Source: Leyella stercorea (GTDB taxonomy: Bacteria > Bacteroidota > Bacteroidia > Bacteroidales > Bacteroidaceae). Taken from it: DNA of 44,028 nucleotides. The stretch spans positions 1-44,028 of the forward strand of contig NZ_JADYUF010000031.1 in assembly GCF_021531655.1 (NCBI RefSeq), in the 5' to 3' direction. The number at the start of each line of letters is the position of its first letter. Position 1 is the first letter of the stretch. The position numbers were made by a program, and so were the translations under genes. The notes beneath the pieces are model-generated. The model was not told where the DNA came from, made no database searches, and was given only the letters and a program-made list of their open reading frames with translations. This document shows positions 17,367 to 26,085 of this stretch, in pieces.

Positions 17367-19523
17367 ATGAGAAATTCTACCTTATTACTTGCTATAGCCT
17401 CGGCAATGTTTATGCAGGCAGCTCCTGCAGCGGCACAAAACAATGTGCCAATCAGAAAAATCAAGGCTGTAAAACCAACGACCGAGCTTACGCTGCTCGA
17501 CCGGGTGGAAAGCGACACTCACCGGAAGATATATCAATACAACGAGTATGGATATATCACGTCGGTCATGGAATACAACAAGGAGGCGGGACAGTGGGTG
17601 CTCGACACCGACAACTCGTATCGCCAGGAGTACGTGTTCAATGCCGCCGGACAGTGTACAGCCCGAACAAGCTTCAATGTGGACAAGGCTGGCAACAAGA
17701 CCACTGAGAAGAACAAAGCTAAAGTGGAAGTGATAGGCGACACGACATGGGAACGCTACTATAAGGAATATCCCGACTCCACCACTCACATAAGTGAGGC
17801 ATACGCCTACGACCAGTGGGGCAACCGCGTGGAGGAAATCCTGTATGGATATGACAGCTACAATCGTAAGGAGTTCATACGCAGATATAAAAAGAGAGAA
17901 TACTCCGGACCGGTAGACATATACGCCGACAATGCAAATTACACCAGCATCGAGAGAGGCCGACTTTTGTATGATCTTACGGCAAAAGGACAAGATGATT
18001 ACCATTACACGATGAATACCAACGAGCTGTATGTTGATGAATTCCGTAAGATAGTATGGCAAACCGAAAACGACAAACTGTACAAACGGGAATACACCTG
18101 CCCAAACTATCTACAAATTACGGTAGGAAGTATAGAGAGAGAAATGTGGAAATCGTCTGAAAGCGAATTCGCACTCAATGCTGACGGCACCCGACCAGTA
18201 CGGGAGACAATGCGTAGCTATGACCAAACTGGCGAAGTAACGGGCGATAATATTTCTCATTCTTACACATGGGACAATCTCGGTCGCCTGTTATCCGACA
18301 TCAGATACAATGGATCGACATCGGAAATATCATATAAGGACGAATATACTTACGCCGACGACTATGCAAAGAAACTGTCGCTGCGCGAAGCTATTGAAGC
18401 ATTAGACGGTGGCGGTCAGATATATCCGGAGGACGAGTTTATGCAGTTTGGACATCCGGCAACCTCTTCTTACTATTATCCCGACGATGGTGATAAGGGT
18501 GAGAGTACATACGAGTGGAACGCCAACGGACAACTCATTGGAGGCAAATGGACGGAGACTTATAAAGAGTATGATTCCAATAACGACAATCCGACAACTG
18601 TGACCGACTACGGCGAGATACGAGTAGGATATAACGCCGATGGACATTTGGCATGGAAGATTGACCATAGCATCAGCGAAAACGAGTTCATCAAGATTGA
18701 ATACCTGTACAACAAGAAAGGTGTTTGGACTAGTGAGGCAGAATATGATGGCGACAGCTGGGATGGTCCGTGGACCAAGGAAGATTGGAGCAAAGCAAGA
18801 GCCAGAAAGCGTCTCGCAACGCGTGCAGCTACAGCGCCGAAGTTTATCGATGATATGACAGACGGCTATCATTATATAGAAAACAATGATGGTGTATGGA
18901 ATACTAATGGAAACTACGAAGTGTCAGCTGGCGTTGTAACACACGGTTATTATCAACAGACTCTCGCAAGCAACGCATCCGTTCCTGCTAATCCGCAATA
19001 TAACTATACCGACCCGTTGATGCCTCTCGAAAGAGAAGATGAGGAAGAAGCATATCCTGTTACCAGTGAAACTATATGGTATTATGATTGGAACACGGAC
19101 AAGGGCGATTGGGAACTCTTGGGGTATCCGACAGAAGCCCAAAGGGTGTATAACAAGGATGGCAATATCGTTGCCGACACCTACAACGGCAATCAGACCA
19201 TAGTAAGTACAATAACATACCGTCTTGACGACGACGGCAGACTGATTGAGGAAATCTACAGCAAGGGTGGCAACATCACCTACGAGTATCTCCCCGGCAC
19301 CGACTATCTGCTTGAGAGTGTTGAGACAGCAGCCGACAACTCTCGCAACGTGTGCCACTATTACTACAGCAAGCACAACTATGTTGACCCGACGGGCATT
19401 GAAAGCATTAAACGCAACGACGCTTCCACACCCGTATGGTACGACCTGCAAGGCCGCCGCATAACCACTCCGACTTCCAAAGGCATCTACATTGTCAACG
19501 GAAAGAAAGTGATGGTTCGATGA
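17367..19523 (+). CDS. large secreted YD-repeat-like protein with C-terminal sorting-like tail
   Basis: 718 residues. A signal peptide ends near AAPAAAQ (residues 1-24). The body is a series of Tyr/Asp-rich units of the type YxYNexGyitsvxeY and YvFNaaGQctarTsF, similar to RHS/YD repeats found in Bacteroidetes surface proteins. The end reads VWYDLQGRRI...GIYIVNGKKVMV, the tail typical of exported Prevotella/Bacteroides proteins that resembles a type IX secretion sorting domain. The ATG at 17367 is preferred over a TTG at 17334 because it begins directly with the basic n-region of the signal. Function unknown; it may be controlled by the adjacent regulators. Confidence 0.82.
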   Translation: MRNSTLLLAIASAMFMQAAPAAAQNNVPIRKIKAVKPTTELTLLDRVESDTHRKIYQYNEYGYITSVMEYNKEAGQWVLDTDNSYRQEYVFNAAGQCTARTSFNVDKAGNKTTEKNKAKVEVIGDTTWERYYKEYPDSTTHISEAYAYDQWGNRVEEILYGYDSYNRKEFIRRYKKREYSGPVDIYADNANYTSIERGRLLYDLTAKGQDDYHYTMNTNELYVDEFRKIVWQTENDKLYKREYTCPNYLQITVGSIEREMWKSSESEFALNADGTRPVRETMRSYDQTGEVTGDNISHSYTWDNLGRLLSDIRYNGSTSEISYKDEYTYADDYAKKLSLREAIEALDGGGQIYPEDEFMQFGHPATSSYYYPDDGDKGESTYEWNANGQLIGGKWTETYKEYDSNNDNPTTVTDYGEIRVGYNADGHLAWKIDHSISENEFIKIEYLYNKKGVWTSEAEYDGDSWDGPWTKEDWSKARARKRLATRAATAPKFIDDMTDGYHYIENNDGVWNTNGNYEVSAGVVTHGYYQQTLASNASVPANPQYNYTDPLMPLEREDEEEAYPVTSETIWYYDWNTDKGDWELLGYPTEAQRVYNKDGNIVADTYNGNQTIVSTITYRLDDDGRLIEEIYSKGGNITYEYLPGTDYLLESVETAADNSRNVCHYYYSKHNYVDPTGIESIKRNDASTPVWYDLQGRRITTPTSKGIYIVNGKKVMVR

Positions 19524-19552
19524 AACACAAAAGCAACGAGATAACCTCAAAT

Positions 19553-19592
19553 CGGTCATTTGGAAATGTAAGCCCCTTTTTCCTAATGACCG
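19553..19592 (+). terminator. 14-bp hairpin after the YD-repeat-like gene
   Basis: 19553-19566 pairs with 19579-19592 with one mismatch. The terminator at 19609-19655 follows. Confidence 0.5.
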
Positions 19593-19608
19593 GTTATGGT
19601 TAAACATA

Positions 19609-19655
19609 AAAAGGCGTACAACCGAAATCGTAAAGATTGAGGTTGTACGCCTTTT
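19609..19655 (+). terminator. intrinsic terminator, nearly identical to the one after jetD
   Basis: A perfect 15-bp stem (19609-19623 with 19641-19655) ending in a T run, with an A run upstream that makes it usable in both directions. Almost the same sequence recurs at 30648-30695. From 19656 to 19787 I see only a short CCTA/TAGG hairpin and an in-frame signal-peptide-like stretch (see the chelatase entry). Confidence 0.8.
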
Positions 19656-19787
19656 GGCGTATTTGTATAACCACATAATAATCATGAAAAATAATCAGGT
19701 CGGTGTAGTGCTTACAATATCCTATTTTTTAGGTATTAAAGAAACATACTTACGATAGTCTTTACTCTGTTCTGCGTTGCAACAATC

Positions 19788-20606
19788 ATGGCACAGAATG
19801 TGGATAACGAAAAAACAGGAATACTTCTTGTACATTACGGCACGTCAAACGATAAAAGCCGTGCACAGACCATAGACAAACTCAACTCTCGTGTAGCTGA
19901 AACCTTTCCAGACTGTGCAGTTGTTGAGGCTTATTCGGCTCCGTCGGTGATAAAGACGCTTGCAAAGCGTGGCATCAAGAAACTTTACATCTCGCAAGCT
20001 CTTGATTCGCTGAAAGCGCTTGGCTGCAACAAACTCGTTGTGCAGAGCACGATGCTTCTTGATGGAGTGATGACAGAGATGCTGAGAACAGAAGTTGTCA
20101 AGGTAAAGAACGACTTCAGAGCAGTATCTGTTGTTCGTCCATTGCTTTACTCGGTAGACGACTGCCGGACAATTATAGAGATGCTAACCAAGAGTCTTCT
20201 TGCAGACAAATCGGTAGCAACAAAAAAATCACAAGTGGTGCTTGTTGGTCACGGTAGCGACAGTCCGGCAAATGCCATGTACAGTCAGATCGACTATTTG
20301 TTGAAAGCTGAAGGAAAGTCTTCATGGCATGTAGGCACGATAGAAGGTTTTCCTAAGAGAGAAAACGTGGAACAACAGTTGAAGAACAGCAAAAACAAAA
20401 ACGTAATCCTTGTACCTCTGCTCTACATCGCCGGTAACCATCAGAAGGAAGATATTGATGGAGTGTGGAAAACGCAGCTTCAGACTAAAGGCTACCATGT
20501 GGACGTGTTTGGGAAAGGAATCGGAGAAATGACCGAAATTCAGAATATGATCATTGGTAAGATTGATGCTCAAATAAAGACAGTAAACTCTGAAAAGGCT
20601 AAGTAA
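19788..20606 (+). CDS. cbiK: CbiK-type sirohydrochlorin cobaltochelatase
   Basis: 272 residues from the ATG. It matches the CbiK class II chelatases, with HYGTS near the N-terminus (H16), VGHGSD (H155), GTIEGFP (E186) and AGNHQKEDI (H218), the residues expected around the metal/tetrapyrrole site. These enzymes insert cobalt (or iron) into sirohydrochlorin. In frame and upstream of the ATG, codons 19740-19787 read as a hydrophobic stretch ending I-M-A-Q, just like a signal peptide, but there is no ATG, GTG or TTG between it and the stop at 19737. The protein may therefore be exported, with an unusual start. It begins an operon-like run with a TonB receptor and a PepSY protein, suggesting a role in tetrapyrrole or metal uptake. 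Confidence 0.87.
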   Translation: MAQNVDNEKTGILLVHYGTSNDKSRAQTIDKLNSRVAETFPDCAVVEAYSAPSVIKTLAKRGIKKLYISQALDSLKALGCNKLVVQSTMLLDGVMTEMLRTEVVKVKNDFRAVSVVRPLLYSVDDCRTIIEMLTKSLLADKSVATKKSQVVLVGHGSDSPANAMYSQIDYLLKAEGKSSWHVGTIEGFPKRENVEQQLKNSKNKNVILVPLLYIAGNHQKEDIDGVWKTQLQTKGYHVDVFGKGIGEMTEIQNMIIGKIDAQIKTVNSEKAK

Positions 20607-20716
20607 ATTGTTGTTGTCTACAGAAAAAACAATGCGATAAGTCATAATAAAGAAAAAGGGAGATGCCCTTACACACAGACAAACTAATACAAAAAGAAAT
20701 CAACAAACATAATTAT

Positions 20717-22780
20717 ATGAACAACAGAACTCTACTTTTTGTCGTAGCTGCTTCGTTTGGATGCTTAAATGCCGTGGCAGGTAATGTTTATGACGGAACT
20801 AATGACGATAAGGACATTAGCAAGACAATAAATCTCAACCCGGTAGTAGTTACAGGAAACGGACACCACCAGTTGCTTAAGTCTACCACGACACCAGTGC
20901 ATGTGCTTTCACAGCAAGCAATAAAGGAAACTGGAACGACCGACTTTCAAGATGTGCTGACAAAGCTCATGCCACAGGTGTCGTTCTCGCCTAACGCCAT
21001 GGGATCATACATCCGTGTTAACGGCTTGGGAAACAAATATGTGCTTGTTCTTGTCAACGGCAAAAAGATGATAGGCGATATTGCAGGCAATGTAGACCTA
21101 AGCCGCATCAATATGTCGAAGGTAAAACGTATTGAGGTGCTTGATGGTGCTGCCTCTGCCCTTTATGGTTCAGATGCCATTGGCGGAGTGATAAACATCA
21201 TTACTGATGAGAAGACAATGGACAAAGTAGTTGCTTCTTCAGATACACGACTATCGGGCAAAGGACAATTTTCTGAAGGTGTGAACCTTGACGTTACATC
21301 AAAATATCTTGACTCTCACACCTCGTATTTTCATCAAGAGGCTGACAGTTATCAGAACAACAACATGGCTGTAGATGCTGACGGAAAAGAGTATGAGACG
21401 ATAGCACCGCTGTTCATCGGTTTCAACTCAAACGTAATAAATCAGCGCTTCGACATAAATCCTGCAAAGAATCTCTCAATGTATGCAGGTGGATCATACA
21501 GCTATAAACTTACCGACCGTCCCAACTCTCGTAAAGACATTACTGGAGGTTCCGATTATGACATGCGTAGCGAAGGATGGCGTTGGGAAGCGGGCGCAAA
21601 ATATAATATGGGCAAACACTCTGTGCTCTTCGACTTCATAAACGACAACTACCACTATGGAAACCTCTATCAGGTGGCAACGAATACTTACGATGTTGGA
21701 CACTTCGTGCGTAACAAGTCGCAAAAATACTATGAGGCTGAGCTGAAAGGCGTATTCCATTTCTATGACAATGCAACGACGATCATTGGTGCTGACTGGC
21801 GTAACGACTTTCTCACGGCTACAAGCGGCAACGTAAACAACAATGTATACACACTTGCTGGATATGTGCAGCACGATATGGAGATTGTGAAAAATGTAAG
21901 TGCAACCCTTGGCATGCGCTACACCAAGCATGGCACCTTCGGAAACAACTTCACACCTAAGGTGGCATTGATGTATGCTCCTGGCAAATTCCGCTTCCGT
22001 GCTGCCTACTCACGCGGTTTCCGTGCACCAGGTCTCGACGAGCTCTACTATCACTACTTCAAGATGATGGGCAAGCGTCCTGTCATAACATTCGGAAACA
22101 CAAGCCTCAAGGCAGAAAGCAGCAACTACGTCTCATTGAGCGCAGAATACAGCAACAAGTTTCTTACACTATCTGTTATGGGATATATGAACTTTGTTGA
22201 CAATATGATTGTCAAGGAGAACATCACAATAGACGATGCTGCTCGTACTGAACTCGCACAACAGTTTCCTGAGGCAACAGCCGATCAGCTTGCGCAGCTG
22301 AAGACATACGGCCACTACATTAATAGTAATAAAGGCGTGGTAAGAGGACTACAGGCTAACGCAACGGTAAGTGTTACTAACGACATCTCTCTTATTGTAA
22401 ACTATGCCTACACCAACGGCCGATCGAAGAACGCTGGCACATGGACCGCGCTTGAGCGAACCTTCAAGAACAGCTTAACGGCAGGAGCCAACTACAACCA
22501 CACTTGGCGCAACTATACCCTCGGTGTGAACCTCAACGGCCGCTTCCAGTCGGCAACTTATTATCCTGGCTATGAGAATGCTCCTGGCTATGGCGTAATA
22601 AACTTGAATACTACTCACACCTTTACCATAGGCAAAATGTTTAAACTTGTTCCTAGTGTCGGCATTGACAATATCTTCAACAAGACAGATCATCGCACAG
22701 ACACTCCTTTACAGAAAGTGGCACTTTACTCGCCTGGCAGAATGCTTGTGGTAGGACTAAAAGTGAATTTTGCAAAATAA
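20717..22780 (+). CDS. TonB-dependent outer membrane receptor (haem/cobalamin type)
   Basis: 687 residues. After a signal peptide (about 1-22) there is a TonB-box-like region, a plug domain (VVVTGNG, IRVNGLGNKYVLVLVNGKKM, RIEVLDGAASALYGSDAIGGVINI) and a 22-strand-type barrel with FRAP and a downstream NTSLKAE that resembles the FRAP/NPNL box of haem receptors. It would import an iron- or cobalt-containing tetrapyrrole across the outer membrane. The ATG at 20717 is preferred over one at 20663 because it directly precedes the signal peptide. The neighbouring chelatase points to haem, cobalamin or precursor porphyrins as ligand, but the sequence alone does not decide. Confidence 0.88.
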   Translation: MNNRTLLFVVAASFGCLNAVAGNVYDGTNDDKDISKTINLNPVVVTGNGHHQLLKSTTTPVHVLSQQAIKETGTTDFQDVLTKLMPQVSFSPNAMGSYIRVNGLGNKYVLVLVNGKKMIGDIAGNVDLSRINMSKVKRIEVLDGAASALYGSDAIGGVINIITDEKTMDKVVASSDTRLSGKGQFSEGVNLDVTSKYLDSHTSYFHQEADSYQNNNMAVDADGKEYETIAPLFIGFNSNVINQRFDINPAKNLSMYAGGSYSYKLTDRPNSRKDITGGSDYDMRSEGWRWEAGAKYNMGKHSVLFDFINDNYHYGNLYQVATNTYDVGHFVRNKSQKYYEAELKGVFHFYDNATTIIGADWRNDFLTATSGNVNNNVYTLAGYVQHDMEIVKNVSATLGMRYTKHGTFGNNFTPKVALMYAPGKFRFRAAYSRGFRAPGLDELYYHYFKMMGKRPVITFGNTSLKAESSNYVSLSAEYSNKFLTLSVMGYMNFVDNMIVKENITIDDAARTELAQQFPEATADQLAQLKTYGHYINSNKGVVRGLQANATVSVTNDISLIVNYAYTNGRSKNAGTWTALERTFKNSLTAGANYNHTWRNYTLGVNLNGRFQSATYYPGYENAPGYGVINLNTTHTFTIGKMFKLVPSVGIDNIFNKTDHRTDTPLQKVALYSPGRMLVVGLKVNFAK

Positions 22781-22863
22781 GACTTTTTAATGGAATATCA
22801 AGGAAAGCGGAAGCATCAGATAGTTGGTTTTCCGCTCTCCTTGCATTGATTATATAATGAATA

Positions 22864-23571
22864 ATGACTAAGAAAGTTCTTTTGAAACTTCATCTGTGGC
22901 TTTCCTTGCCTTTGGGAGTTATCATAATACTCATTTGCCTGTCTGGAGCTACACTCGTATTCAAAAATGAGATAAGAAATGCTCTTGAAATGCCAAAAGT
23001 CATTGCGCCACACGCAAAGAGCGTAAAAGTAGCCTATAGCGTAAAAGCGGGTGATGAAGAAAGGGTTGGCAAGACTATTGGCAAGTTTTCTTCCAAGGAC
23101 GCTCCTTATGGTACAACGACAAAAAGAGATTTTTTCTCCTATGTCACCAAGTTTCACACCAGTCTCATGATGGGACCTGTTGGCAAACTTATAATCACCT
23201 ATACCACATTGCTCTTTATCTTCATCTTGATAAGTGGTATATTTGTTCTTCTGCCGAAAGACAGAAAGCAGTTGTGCCAACGCTTTAAGGTAGAATGGAA
23301 CAAAGGAAGCAGACGCCGCCTCTTCGACCTTCACGTCAGTCTTGGCTGGTGGGCACTTCTTTGGTTGTTGCTTCTTTCTGTTACTGGCTTGGGGTTCGGC
23401 TTGAAGCTTGTACCTAAGGGTACTGAGTTGATGAGACTCTTTCATGAACTGCATATAGGTTTGTGGGGAGGTATGTTGACAAAAATTATAACTTTTGTCG
23501 TAAGTCTCATAGGAGCATCACTGCCTATTACTGGTTACTTGCTTTATTTCCGGCGCAGGTGCAAAGCTTGA
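22864..23571 (+). CDS. PepSY-associated transmembrane protein
   Basis: 235 residues with four membrane helices (about 8-32, 112-135, 160-183 and 202-226) and an extracytoplasmic PepSY-like region between helices 1 and 2. Histidines next to or in the helices (H8/H10 region, KFHTS, DLHVSLGWW, FHELHIG) are arranged as in PiuB/PepSY_TM proteins, which are thought to bind haem and reduce iron complexes. Downstream of a TonB receptor it is probably the inner-membrane reductive step of the uptake pathway. It is followed by the 22-bp repeat array at 23584. Confidence 0.83.
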   Translation: MTKKVLLKLHLWLSLPLGVIIILICLSGATLVFKNEIRNALEMPKVIAPHAKSVKVAYSVKAGDEERVGKTIGKFSSKDAPYGTTTKRDFFSYVTKFHTSLMMGPVGKLIITYTTLLFIFILISGIFVLLPKDRKQLCQRFKVEWNKGSRRRLFDLHVSLGWWALLWLLLLSVTGLGFGLKLVPKGTELMRLFHELHIGLWGGMLTKIITFVVSLIGASLPITGYLLYFRRRCKA

Positions 23572-23583
23572 TATTTTACATAT

Positions 23584-23671
23584 CCCAACGATAACGTATT
23601 CATCGCCCAACGATAACGTATTCATGTGCCAATGATAACGTATGCGTAAGCCGATGAATACGTATACGGCT
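23584..23671. repeat. tandem array of four 22-bp units
   Basis: Units start at 23584, 23606, 23628 and 23650. The first two are nearly identical (CCCAACGATAACGTATTCAT), the third and fourth diverged. ACGTATTCAT in the first units can pair with ATGAATACGT in the fourth. The array lies between convergent genes and may also work as a terminator. Confidence 0.85.
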
Positions 23672-23700
23672 AAAATATGAGTTATTTACATAGAATTGCT

Positions 23701-24225
23701 CTAAACATAACGAAGTCTTGTCTCCTCGTATATGTCATCAATACCATCAGCGAAACCATAGCCACATACGCTCGCCCACTTGACACACTGCTGTAGTCGC
23801 TTGTCATACTTTTCCCACAAACCGTTTTTAGCAATGAACTCAACAGTCTTGGCGAAATTACCTTCAACAGACTCATAATACTGTTCCCACATATCACCGA
23901 AGTCGAATGTGAACTCTATGGCATATTCCATATACGACAGCATCAGTTCTGCAAGCGCATCGGCAGATGGCTTGAGCTTCTTGAAGTCAGTTACGGCTTT
24001 TCTGCAAACCGAAAAACGTGTCTTTGGTTCGCGACGTCCCTCAGGATAAAATTCAGCACGAATAATATCCTTGTATTCTTCGAGTTTGCTATTCTCGTCA
24101 GGACTTGCATAATACTCCAGATAATCCTTTGCTTCCTTGCGAGCATCATACATTTCAATCACCATTTCTATTATCTCTTCCTTCGACATTGACCGAAGAA
24201 GTTTCTTTATCGTTGCTTTTGACAT
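23701..24225 (-). CDS. DUF6155-like protein
   Basis: 174 mostly helical, charged residues starting MSKATIKKLL. The layout (MSK..IKK.L...SKEEIIE.VIEMYD..KEAKDYLEYY, then a middle region with FYPEG and a Phe/Asp-rich part) fits my memory of DUF6155, a small family of unknown function; this is a moderate match only. The start at 24225 is preferred to a TTG ten codons upstream because a promoter element lies 20 bp before it. It is transcribed divergently from the Wadjet operon through a shared 94-bp region. Whether it belongs to the defence island is unknown. Confidence 0.65.
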   Translation of the reverse strand: MSKATIKKLLRSMSKEEIIEMVIEMYDARKEAKDYLEYYASPDENSKLEEYKDIIRAEFYPEGRREPKTRFSVCRKAVTDFKKLKPSADALAELMLSYMEYAIEFTFDFGDMWEQYYESVEGNFAKTVEFIAKNGLWEKYDKRLQQCVKWASVCGYGFADGIDDIYEETRLRYV

Positions 24226-24244
24226 AACTATTGTATTTTTCCAC

Positions 24245-24252
24245 CAAAGATA
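24245..24252 (-). promoter_or_regulatory. -7 promoter element for the DUF6155-like gene
   Basis: TATCTTTG on the minus strand, about 20 bp upstream of the start at 24225. It forms a divergent pair with the plus-strand element at 24285. Confidence 0.6.
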
Positions 24253-24284
24253 CAACTAATTTCTTATATCTGAACGAAAATAAC

Positions 24285-24292
24285 TATCTTTG
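24285..24292 (+). promoter_or_regulatory. -7 promoter element for the Wadjet operon
   Basis: TATCTTTG, 27 bp upstream of the jetA ATG at 24320. No clear -33 TTTG is present. Confidence 0.6.
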
Positions 24293-24319
24293 TAAGCAAA
24301 ATAACTAACTTCATAAACA

Positions 24320-25534
24320 ATGGACACACTATCGCACTTCCATTCACTTGACGAACTGATACGCGCTCTTGACAGAGAACGCAAACTTCTAAGCGGACTG
24401 TTTCAGGACCGCAAGCGACTGTCGTTCCGTTATGATGTGGCACGCGACATGGCAGCCAAGAAGGACGAAAGTCTGAAGTTTCTGCGCAGATTCGGAGTAA
24501 TCAGAGAGAACGGCGACTTCGTGGAATTGGAGGATGTGTACATGAAGTTCTTTGAAGAAGTGCTCGAAGTGAACGAGGAGATAAACGTGGCGAGCGTAAA
24601 GGAGAGCATCGGCAATCTTAATGCCGCCATCGACTATTATCAAAGCGAGAACAGCCCCACACGCAAGTACGGATACCTGAAGGACGTGAAGCGCATCCTG
24701 CGCAATATAGCTCTTACCACATTAAGAAACGTTATCGACTTAAAGCGAAACATCGACAATACATACAAGAACGAACCTACCTTCGCAGTAAAGAAGAAGA
24801 AACTGGTGAACCTTGATGAAAAGCGAAAGGACATAGCCGTGCTGATCAACGAATGCGAGAGGGTGATAGACGAGAAACAAGCCACCTTCTTCATGATGGC
24901 AATGGACGTAGGACTGAAGGAGACGGTGACGGACGTGAAACTACAGCTTAGGGAGGTGTATCACAACCTCCTCGAACTCGACCGGCAGATTATCAACTAC
25001 CTCAACCTAATAGAATATCAGAACCGACTGTTCGAAAAAGTGCAGAAGCTGAAGTATCTGCGCGACCAGATGCTGCTCGAAACCAACACCGACCTAAAGG
25101 CGAAGATGGACGCAAGGAATCCGGTATGGATGGAGCCTCGCCCAAGATATACGCTGAAGGTGTCGCTGTCAATGCTACGTACCACAGACCTCGGGCTGAA
25201 GATTCTGCAAGACGTTGCCAAAGGAAAACACAACAGCCGCTTGCGTAAAGGCAATCTGGCTGAACCGCTCACTAAGGAAGAACTTACCGAACAGCAACAG
25301 GTGCTGCAGATGGTGGACGTGCGTGAGGTGAAAACGGCATTCATGGCTTCGGGCGACAATCTCTTCCACTTCGTAATGAACTATTCCGGATACAGAAAGA
25401 ATATGACGGAAGAAGAAAAACTGGTGTTGTTCTGCCAGATTGCCGCACAATATCTTGACGAGCTTTTCATAAGCGAAGAACATAGCCGACATGGCAACAT
25501 TGAATTTCCATTGATTTATCCTAAAACAGCTTGA
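24320..25534 (+). CDS. jetA: Wadjet subunit JetA (MksF/MukF-like kleisin)
   Basis: 404 residues, almost all helical, with a winged-helix-like N-terminus, a central long-helix region and a C-terminal part. It is assigned mainly from context: it is the first of four genes whose products match the kleisin, KITE, SMC and nuclease order of Wadjet/MksBEFG. In the complex the kleisin bridges the SMC dimer. Wadjet recognises plasmids by DNA-loop extrusion and cleaves them. The next gene starts 5 bp downstream. A more precise Wadjet type was not assigned. Confidence 0.8.
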   Translation: MDTLSHFHSLDELIRALDRERKLLSGLFQDRKRLSFRYDVARDMAAKKDESLKFLRRFGVIRENGDFVELEDVYMKFFEEVLEVNEEINVASVKESIGNLNAAIDYYQSENSPTRKYGYLKDVKRILRNIALTTLRNVIDLKRNIDNTYKNEPTFAVKKKKLVNLDEKRKDIAVLINECERVIDEKQATFFMMAMDVGLKETVTDVKLQLREVYHNLLELDRQIINYLNLIEYQNRLFEKVQKLKYLRDQMLLETNTDLKAKMDARNPVWMEPRPRYTLKVSLSMLRTTDLGLKILQDVAKGKHNSRLRKGNLAEPLTKEELTEQQQVLQMVDVREVKTAFMASGDNLFHFVMNYSGYRKNMTEEEKLVLFCQIAAQYLDELFISEEHSRHGNIEFPLIYPKTA

Positions 25535-25539
25535 CACTT

Positions 25540-26085
25540 ATGCGTTATACCAAAGACATATTCGACATATTGAGCAGAGGTGGATTTATATCGCAAAACT
25601 CCGTCTCACAGCAAATCTCTAACCTTTATGATGCCATAGAAGATGACTTTCAGCAATACCAAGACTACTTCAGCGGAATTGGCTTTTTGCTTGAAGGCGG
25701 CAACGGATATTATTATTTCTCACGATTGGAGAACAAGGTGGAACTGGCGGACAAGGTACAGCGAATGGCAGAATGGATAGACAGGATTGACTTCCTCAAA
25801 ACCTTTAACACTGCATTCGGGTCAGGATTCACATTCCGCAAATCGAATATCCTGGAGCAGTTCTCAAGCGACATAGAACTCAAGGAAAAGGCACGTCACC
25901 TTTATACCGACCTCAAAACCAACGATGAGAAAATGGACAAGCTGATAGGCGACCTACAACGTCAGGGATTCGTGGAACTGCAGGATGAACTTGACGGCAC
26001 TTTCAAGGTGACAGCAGCCTTCCATTACATAGAAGAACTTATTGATTGTCTCACCATTATAGAAACCGATACCGAACAAGCATGA
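25540..26085 (+). CDS. jetB: Wadjet subunit JetB (MksE-like)
   Basis: 181 residues with two predicted winged-helix-like segments, one near the N-terminus (DIFDILSRGGFIS) and one in the second half (QRQGFVELQDELDGTFKVTAAFHYIEELI). Size and position fit the KITE subunit (DUF4194-like). The ATG at 25540 is preferred to a TTG nine bases earlier. Its TGA overlaps the ATG of jetC by four bases, so the two are translationally coupled. Confidence 0.8.
   Translation: MRYTKDIFDILSRGGFISQNSVSQQISNLYDAIEDDFQQYQDYFSGIGFLLEGGNGYYYFSRLENKVELADKVQRMAEWIDRIDFLKTFNTAFGSGFTFRKSNILEQFSSDIELKEKARHLYTDLKTNDEKMDKLIGDLQRQGFVELQDELDGTFKVTAAFHYIEELIDCLTIIETDTEQA

Noticed and set aside
19684..19758. 24-codon frame before cbiK (leader peptide)
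   Set aside because: It ends within the signal-like stretch in another frame and shows no attenuator features. It is too short to support.
19656..19787. Cobalamin riboswitch before cbiK
   Set aside because: I looked for a B12-box-like conserved segment and multi-helix fold and saw only one short hairpin.
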